The translations under genes and the position numbers were made by a program. Of a stretch of 34,640 bases of DNA, positions 29,876 to 34,640 are shown piece by piece; position 1 is the stretch's first letter, and each line of letters starts with the position of its first letter. The notes beneath the pieces are model-generated. The model saw nothing but the letters and a program-made list of their open reading frames with translations, made no database searches and had not been told where the DNA came from. The stretch is from JAHJRN01 sp043805355 (GTDB lineage Bacteria > Patescibacteriota > Patescibacteriia > 2-12-FULL-60-25), in the NCBI GenBank assembly GCA_043805355.1, contig JAZDIB010000083.1, positions 1 through 34,640 on the forward strand. Reading direction: 5' to 3'.

Positions 29876-30454
29876 ATGAATCCCGAAACCCCCTCCCTTA
29901 TCATCGGCCTGGTCGGTCGCCAAGGCTCCGGCAAAGGGACGACCGCGAAGATTCTCATGGAACGCTACGGGGCGACGACAGTCCGCTACAGCGATCTCTT
30001 AAGGGAGATGCTCGACATCCTCGCCATCGACGTGACGCGCGAAAACCTCGTGAAGCTCTCGGAGACGCTCCGCGCGACGTTCGGGGAAGACACGTTCGCG
30101 TTCGCCGTGGACGCCCGCATCCGCAGGATCGGCACGCCCCTCGTCGTCGTGGACGGCATCCGCCGCGTGGACGACATCGCCGCCTTGGAATCGCTCCCCC
30201 ACTTCCGGCTCATCGAAGTCACCGCGTCCGCGCGCCAGCGGTTCGACCGGATGAAGCTGCGTGGCGAGAAGATGCGCGAACGCGACATGACTTGGGACGA
30301 ATTCGTCATGGAGGAGATCGCGCCGACCGAGAATTCCATCTCCGACATCGCGTCGCGCGCCTGGAAATCCATCGACAACGCCGGGACGGTCGAGGAGCTG
30401 ATGCGGCAGATCGACGCCGTGATGGTCGAACTCGGCCTCCCTCCGAAGGTATGA
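29876..30454 (+). CDS. P-loop nucleotide kinase-like protein
   Basis: The 192-residue protein has a Walker A motif GLVGRQGSGKGT near the start, VVVDGIRRVDDIAAL as a Walker B-like strand, and VTASARQRFDRMKLRG, which looks like the base-binding/lid region of adenylate or dephospho-CoA kinase-like enzymes. The exact substrate is not clear. The ATG at 29876 is chosen; an in-frame ATG at 29846 would translate through the hairpin. Its stop overlaps the dut start (ATGA), so it is coupled to dut and the dTMP genes, which suggests a nucleotide-related role. Confidence 0.8.
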   Translation: MNPETPSLIIGLVGRQGSGKGTTAKILMERYGATTVRYSDLLREMLDILAIDVTRENLVKLSETLRATFGEDTFAFAVDARIRRIGTPLVVVDGIRRVDDIAALESLPHFRLIEVTASARQRFDRMKLRGEKMRERDMTWDEFVMEEIAPTENSISDIASRAWKSIDNAGTVEELMRQIDAVMVELGLPPKV

Positions 30455-30888
30455 ACGTCCGCGTGACAAAGACGCACCCCGGCGCCGTCATCCCCGCCTA
30501 CGCGACCGCGGACTCCGCCGCGTTCGACCTCACGGCGGCGGAAGAGACCGTCATCCCGCCGGGCGGGCAGGGTCTGGTCCCCATCGGGCTCGTGTTCGCG
30601 GTGCCCGAGGGCCACGTCATGCATATCTTCGCGCGCTCCAGCACGTTCGGGAAGCTCGGACTCATGCTTTCGAACGGCGTCGGCGTCATCGATGCGGACT
30701 ACCGCGGGCCGAACGACGAAATCCGCGTGCTGATGTTCAACCCGGGCCAGGCGCCAGTGACGGTCCCTGCCGGGACGCGCGTCGCGCAGGCCATCATCTA
30801 CCCGTTCCCGCACGTCGAATTCGAGGAAGGACCCGCGGAAAACACCTCGCGCGGAGGCATCGGAAGCACTGGCGGATACGGGGGATAA
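30451..30888 (+). CDS. dut: dUTP diphosphatase
   Basis: The 145-residue trimeric dUTPase hydrolyses dUTP to dUMP and pyrophosphate, keeping uracil out of DNA and feeding thymidylate synthesis. The five motifs are visible: DSAAFDLTA, FARSSTFGKLGL, NGVGVIDADYRG, the RVAQAIIYP strand, and the Gly-rich C-terminal RGGIGSTGGYGG. It overlaps the upstream kinase by 4 nt and precedes thyX by 50 nt. The set dut-thyX-tmk covers the route from dUTP to dTDP. Confidence 0.95.
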   Translation: MNVRVTKTHPGAVIPAYATADSAAFDLTAAEETVIPPGGQGLVPIGLVFAVPEGHVMHIFARSSTFGKLGLMLSNGVGVIDADYRGPNDEIRVLMFNPGQAPVTVPAGTRVAQAIIYPFPHVEFEEGPAENTSRGGIGSTGGYGG

Positions 30889-30938
30889 CTTCTGTTGCGT
30901 GACGCGGAACCGCGTGAGAAAGTATCGCCGATTTGCAT

Positions 30939-32531
30939 ATGCCAGAACCGACGACACAGCCCACACCGTCCGTCCCGGGAGCGGACGTGAAGACCAAACT
31001 CCGTGATCAGGCCGGACCGGACGCCCGCCGCATCTACTGGATGAACCGGATGGACGTGGAACGGGAGGACGGGACGCGCGTCACGCTCGTGCCGACGCCC
31101 GAACAGCTCGCCGTCGCCATCGCCAAGTGCTCGCGCTCGACCACGCCGTTCGACCAGAACGTCGACGACGTCTCGCTCGAGAAGGCCGCGGATTTCCATG
31201 AAAAATGGGTCGTCGGATACGGCCACAACTCCGTCGCGGAGCACGCGGTCGCCTCGGTCGCGTTCCAGAACATCCCGCAGACGGTCATCAAGATCCTTGA
31301 GGACTCGCGCCTCGCGTCGTTCACCGAGAAATCCTCGCGGTACCAGGTCTTCACGCGGGACCGCGTCTCCGTGCCCGCCACGCTCGCGACGAGCGCGCAC
31401 GGCCGCAAGGTCGCCGACCTCTTCGACCACCTCTACGGCCTCTACGATTCCCTGTTCCCGGAGCTGGCGGCGCTCATGCGCGGGCGGTACCCCAAGCCGG
31501 ACGAGATGGGCGACGGCGCCTACAACGCCGCGACCAAGGCGCGCGTCTGCGACGTGGTCCGGTATCTCCTGCCGGCCGCGGCGCTCGGCTCGCTCGGCAT
31601 GACCGCGAACGCGCGGACTTGGGAATACGTCATCATGAAGCTCCTCTCCTCCCCGGATGCCGTCGCGCGGCAGGTCGGACGCGAGCTGAAGACGGTGCTG
31701 AAGGGCGCGGCCGAGATGGACAAGGACGTCGCGCTCCGCGAACGCCCCCTGCCGACGCTCCTCAAGTACGCGGACCCGAAGCCGTATCTGACGGACACGC
31801 CTGTCGTGCTGGAGGAGTTGGCCCGCGAGCTCATCGAGGGCGTCACGGCCGAAGGGCGCGTCGCCACGCCAAACCGTCCGGTCGCGATGACGAAGGACGA
31901 TCCGGAAGCCGAACTCCACGTCGCCGCCGCCATCCTCACGCGGTTCGGCGGCGCTCCGTATGCCGCCGCGCTGCAGCGGCTCCGCGGGGACGAGGCCGCC
32001 ATCGAACGCGTCCTGCGCGCGGCCGTTGACGGACGCGGCAGCCACGACGCCCCGCTCCGCGAACTCGAACACGCCTGGTTCCAACACGAAATCGTCATGG
32101 ACTACGGCGCGTGGCGCGACGTCCAGCGCCACCGCATTTGCACGCAGACGAACCAGCCGCTCGGCACGGATCTGGGGTACGACATCCCGGAGGAGATCGA
32201 GACCATCGGCCACAGCGGCGAATGGCGCTACGTCTTGGACGAGGCCGCGCTCCTGCATGACACGCTCGTGAAGGACGGGTTCGAGGTCGAGGCGGCGTAT
32301 GTCGTGCCCATGGCCTATCGCCGACGGATGCTCGTCGGCTGGAACCTGCGCGAACTCTTCCACTTCATCGAACTGCGGTCCGGCAAGAAAGGCCACCCCT
32401 CATACCGGCGCATCGCGCAGGAAATCTGGCGCACCATCCAGGAGACCCATCCCCTGCTCGCCACCTTCATCCGCGTGGACCTCTCCGACGAGACCACCTC
32501 CACCCTCGGCGCCAAGCCGAAGGGGTTCTGA
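30939..32531 (+). CDS. thyX: Two-domain FAD-dependent thymidylate synthase-like protein
   Basis: The 530-residue protein is about twice the usual ThyX length and appears to hold two ThyX-like halves. The first (about 30-235) contains GYGHNSVAEHAVASVAFQN and DSRLASFTEKSSRY, which keeps the SxxE-S-RY end of the ThyX motif but lacks the RH start. The second (about 300-530) has RHRICTQTNQPL (R397-H398-R399), keeping RHR but lacking the SxRY end, and later MAYRRRMLVGWNLRELFHFI and LRSGKKGHPSYRRIAQEIW. ThyX makes dTMP from dUMP with methylene-tetrahydrofolate and FAD, with active sites at subunit interfaces. The ATG at 30939 is used; an in-frame TTG lies 6 nt upstream. The stop is 2 nt before tmk. 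Confidence 0.9.
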   Translation: MPEPTTQPTPSVPGADVKTKLRDQAGPDARRIYWMNRMDVEREDGTRVTLVPTPEQLAVAIAKCSRSTTPFDQNVDDVSLEKAADFHEKWVVGYGHNSVAEHAVASVAFQNIPQTVIKILEDSRLASFTEKSSRYQVFTRDRVSVPATLATSAHGRKVADLFDHLYGLYDSLFPELAALMRGRYPKPDEMGDGAYNAATKARVCDVVRYLLPAAALGSLGMTANARTWEYVIMKLLSSPDAVARQVGRELKTVLKGAAEMDKDVALRERPLPTLLKYADPKPYLTDTPVVLEELARELIEGVTAEGRVATPNRPVAMTKDDPEAELHVAAAILTRFGGAPYAAALQRLRGDEAAIERVLRAAVDGRGSHDAPLRELEHAWFQHEIVMDYGAWRDVQRHRICTQTNQPLGTDLGYDIPEEIETIGHSGEWRYVLDEAALLHDTLVKDGFEVEAAYVVPMAYRRRMLVGWNLRELFHFIELRSGKKGHPSYRRIAQEIWRTIQETHPLLATFIRVDLSDETTSTLGAKPKGF

Positions 32532-32533
32532 TC

Positions 32534-33265
32534 ATGTTCATCCACATCGACGGCATCGACGGCGCGGGGAAATCCACGCTCCTCCATGCGGCGACGGCGT
32601 GGGCGGAAGCGCACGGCCTCCGCGTGTTCGACGCCGCGGAATGGAGCCGGACGAACGGCCGCATTCCGACCCTGGAGGACGTGGGCGATGCCGACATGCT
32701 GCACACGGCCGAGCCGACCCATGCCTGGATCGGCGCCGCCATCCGGAACGAGATCATCCGCGAGGGATCGCCGTACGATGCACGGTTCGCGGCCGAGGCC
32801 TTCAGCTTGGACCGCGGCGTCCAGTACCGCCGTCTCATCCTCCCCTTCCTGGCCGCGAAACCCGGCCGCTGGGTCATCCAGGACCGCGGCGTCCTCTCCT
32901 CCCTCGCGTACCAACCGCTCCAATCCGAACGCGAAGGGACCGCGACCCCGGTCACGAAGGAATGGCTCGCGACCCTCGACGGCAACCGTCTCGCCATCGA
33001 GCATGCGCCGGACACGTTCGTCTTCGTCGACGTGGACGCGGACATCGCGCAGGAACGGCTCGCCGGCAGGACCGACAAGGTGGACGGCGACCGGTACGAA
33101 CGCGCCGACTTCCAGACCGCGCTCGCGGAGCGCTACCGCGACCCGGCGACCAGCGCGCCCCTCACGGAACGAGGCACCGAACTCGTCATCCTGGACGGCG
33201 CCAAATCCAAGCAGGACCTCGCCGCCGACATGACCGCCCTCCTCGACAGGATGGCGTCGCGATAG
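32534..33265 (+). CDS. tmk: Thymidylate kinase
   Basis: The 243-residue enzyme phosphorylates dTMP to dTDP. The P-loop HIDGIDGAGKST is at the start. The Tmk signature VIQDRGVLSSLAYQ holds the DR(x)nS-AYQ residues that position dTMP, and VFVDVDADIAQERLAGR is the lid region. It is longer than the usual 205-215 residues because of an insert after the P-loop helix (about residues 35-55). It follows thyX at once and completes the dut-thyX-tmk set. Confidence 0.93.
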   Translation: MFIHIDGIDGAGKSTLLHAATAWAEAHGLRVFDAAEWSRTNGRIPTLEDVGDADMLHTAEPTHAWIGAAIRNEIIREGSPYDARFAAEAFSLDRGVQYRRLILPFLAAKPGRWVIQDRGVLSSLAYQPLQSEREGTATPVTKEWLATLDGNRLAIEHAPDTFVFVDVDADIAQERLAGRTDKVDGDRYERADFQTALAERYRDPATSAPLTERGTELVILDGAKSKQDLAADMTALLDRMASR

Positions 33266-33282
33266 CCGGAATTACCGGAAAA

Positions 33283-33291
33283 TGCTATGCT
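33283..33291 (+). promoter_or_regulatory. Extended -10 box before the membrane protein gene
   Basis: TGCTATGCT (33283-33291) carries a TGN extension and a TATGCT -10. It lies 8 nt before the ATG, and no clear -35 was found. Confidence 0.4.
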
Positions 33292-33299
33292 TTTTGCAT

Positions 33300-34043
33300 A
33301 TGGAAAATACACCTAAAGCCCTTCCAGGCGCGTGGGCGCTCGTCGTCGACTCCTGGAAGCTGTTCACGTCCACCTGGAACACCAGCGTGAAGACGTCGAT
33401 CTACTTCCTCTACGTCGGTCTCGCCGTGTTCGTGGCCGCCATCCTCACGAAGGTCCATCCCGTCTTCTTCGTATTCGAAGGCCTCGTTGGCCTCGCCGCT
33501 GGCATCACCGTGGTCTGGATCACCATCCAGCTCTACCAGACGATGCTGAACCTCGAAGCCGGCAAGAAGCCGCTCGCTCCTGCCGATGCCCAGAAAAAAG
33601 CCTGGTCCCTCCTCCTCTCGTTGATCTGGGTCGGCCTCCTGGTCGGGCTCGCGACGCTCGGCGGGACGCTGCTCTTCATCCTTCCCGGCATCTACCTCGC
33701 CATCGCCCTCGGGTTCAGCCAGGTCATCCTCATCGACCAGGGCCTCCGCGGCACGCAGGCGCTCTCCGCCTCGCGCGCGCTCGTGAAGGGCCGCTGGTGG
33801 GGCACGTTCTGGCGCCTCCTGGTCGGCGGCATCGTCTTTGGTCTCCTAATCGGCATCGTCGTCGGCATCCTGGTCGCCATCGCCGGCTCCTTCGCCGGTC
33901 CGGCCGCCTTGGCCGCGGATGAAGTCGACCCGGTCGTTTCCGGCGCGATGCAGTTCGTCCAGTACGTCGCGCAGGCCGCCCTCATGCCGCTCATGATGGG
34001 GTTCACCGTCAAAATCTACCGCGCCCTGCAGAAGACACGCTGA
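33300..34043 (+). CDS. Polytopic membrane protein
   Basis: The 247-residue protein has about five to six membrane helices, including VGLAVFVAAIL, ITVVWITIQLY, LIWVGLLVGLATLGGTLLFI and a Gly-rich IVFGLLIGIVVGILVAIAG. The LPGIYLAIALGFSQVILID segment resembles the membrane part of DUF975- or glycerophosphodiesterase-domain-like proteins. No catalytic domain is present. The start at 33300 (MENTPKALPGAW) is chosen on the pattern; an upstream in-frame ATG at 33282 would include the -10 box. It precedes gatB by 13 nt. Confidence 0.75.
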   Translation: MENTPKALPGAWALVVDSWKLFTSTWNTSVKTSIYFLYVGLAVFVAAILTKVHPVFFVFEGLVGLAAGITVVWITIQLYQTMLNLEAGKKPLAPADAQKKAWSLLLSLIWVGLLVGLATLGGTLLFILPGIYLAIALGFSQVILIDQGLRGTQALSASRALVKGRWWGTFWRLLVGGIVFGLLIGIVVGILVAIAGSFAGPAALAADEVDPVVSGAMQFVQYVAQAALMPLMMGFTVKIYRALQKTR

Positions 34044-34056
34044 ACGGAAGGTCCTT

Positions 34057-34640
34057 ATGCGCATGATCCCTATCATCGGTCTTGAGGTGCATGTCCAGCT
34101 CAAGACCGAGTCCAAGATGTTCTGCCCGTGCCCGAACGTCGGGGACGACGACGCCCCGAACGCCGCCATCTGCCCCATCTGCACGGGCCAACCTGGTGCC
34201 CTCCCCGCTCTGAACGCGGAGGCGCTGGAACTCGGCGTGAAGACCGCGCTCGCCCTGCACTGCCGCGTGCCGGACACGTCCGCGTTCGACCGCAAGAACT
34301 ATTTCTATCCCGACCTACCCAAGGGCTACCAGATCTCCCAGTTCCGCCTGCCTATCGCCTTGGACGGCTATGTCGAGGCGGATGTCCCGAAACAGGAAGC
34401 TCCGAGGGACCGGATCCGCATCGGCATCACGCGCGCGCACCTGGAAGAGGACGCCGCGAAGAACTTCCACACGCCGGACGGCACGGCCGTGGACTTCAAC
34501 CGCTCCGGTACGCCGCTCCTCGAGATCGTCAGCGAACCGGACATCCGCTCTCCGCAGGAAGCGAAAGCGTATCTCCAAGAGATACGCGCCGTCCTTCGGG
34601 CCATCGGCGCGTCGGATGCGGATATGGAGAAGGGGCAGAT
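34057..34640 (+). CDS. gatB: Asp/Glu-tRNA amidotransferase subunit B (partial)
   Basis: The first 194 residues of GatB are present; the gene runs off the right edge. GatB with GatA and GatC converts mischarged Glu-tRNA-Gln or Asp-tRNA-Asn to the amide form. Family marks are IPIIGLEVHVQLKTESKMFC, a zinc-type set CPCP...CPIC, FDRKNYFYPDLPKGYQISQ and HLEEDAAKN. GGAAGG lies upstream of the ATG. gatA and gatC are not upstream, so the subunits are not in one contiguous operon on this side. Confidence 0.95.
   Translation, partial: MRMIPIIGLEVHVQLKTESKMFCPCPNVGDDDAPNAAICPICTGQPGALPALNAEALELGVKTALALHCRVPDTSAFDRKNYFYPDLPKGYQISQFRLPIALDGYVEADVPKQEAPRDRIRIGITRAHLEEDAAKNFHTPDGTAVDFNRSGTPLLEIVSEPDIRSPQEAKAYLQEIRAVLRAIGASDADMEKGQ

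Overview
This is a G+C-rich (about 60% or more by eye), tightly packed bacterial chromosome segment. Its gene content points to the Candidate Phyla Radiation (Patescibacteria): tandem VirB2-like two-helix proteins fused to Ig-like ectodomains, an unusually long two-domain ThyX, a minimal information-processing gene set, and a diversity-generating retroelement (DGR) acting on a small protein with no visible secretion signal. No 16S rRNA or other marker is present, so the assignment rests on gene content and style only.

Layout. 1-7769 (minus): two secreted or anchored paralogues, one running off the left edge at more than 1,950 residues. 7782-12061 (minus): a YqeY-like protein, ribosomal S21, an orphan related to the DGR target, HisRS, signal peptidase I, a SEC-C-tailed nucleotidyltransferase and tRNA-Val(CAC). 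12153-13419 (plus): PrmC and a GIY-YIG gene packed between inverted palindromic repeats. 13455-17007 (minus): operon rplY / DUF3048 / murA / AT-rich DUF6998-like gene. 17049-19839: a DGR with a reverse transcriptase, an oppositely oriented avd, a 136-bp template repeat (TR) and a target gene carrying the matching variable repeat (VR). 19875-22557 (minus): zinc-ribbon protein, RodA and a membrane-anchored hypothetical. 22624-24672 (plus): gyrB. 24784-26442 (minus): three orphan genes, two with clear promoters and all with candidate terminators. 26587-29822 (plus): secE-nusG-rplK, an inserted membrane protein gene, and rplA. 29876-34640 (plus): nucleotide kinase, dut, thyX and tmk (dTMP synthesis), a membrane protein and the start of gatB.

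The most important system is the DGR. TR (18489-18624) and VR (18972-19107) align over 136 bp without gaps. All 17 differences fall at positions that are adenine in the coding-sense TR, the signature of adenine-directed mutagenic retrohoming. They change 14 codons at the C-terminus of the 236-residue target. Unusual points: avd is inverted relative to RT/TR/VR, has no canonical in-frame start, and would gain one if a nine-C tract between it and the RT start lost one base. A static homologue of the target's C-terminal domain lies about 10 kb away at 8727-9188.

Dispersed 30-bp palindromes beginning TGTCATTCCCGC, often in inverted pairs, mark many intergenic gaps. One pair encloses the GIY-YIG gene almost to the base, and another appears to supply a -35 box to a neighbour. 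Several genes have a -10 box only 6-9 nt before the ATG, suggesting leaderless or nearly leaderless mRNAs.
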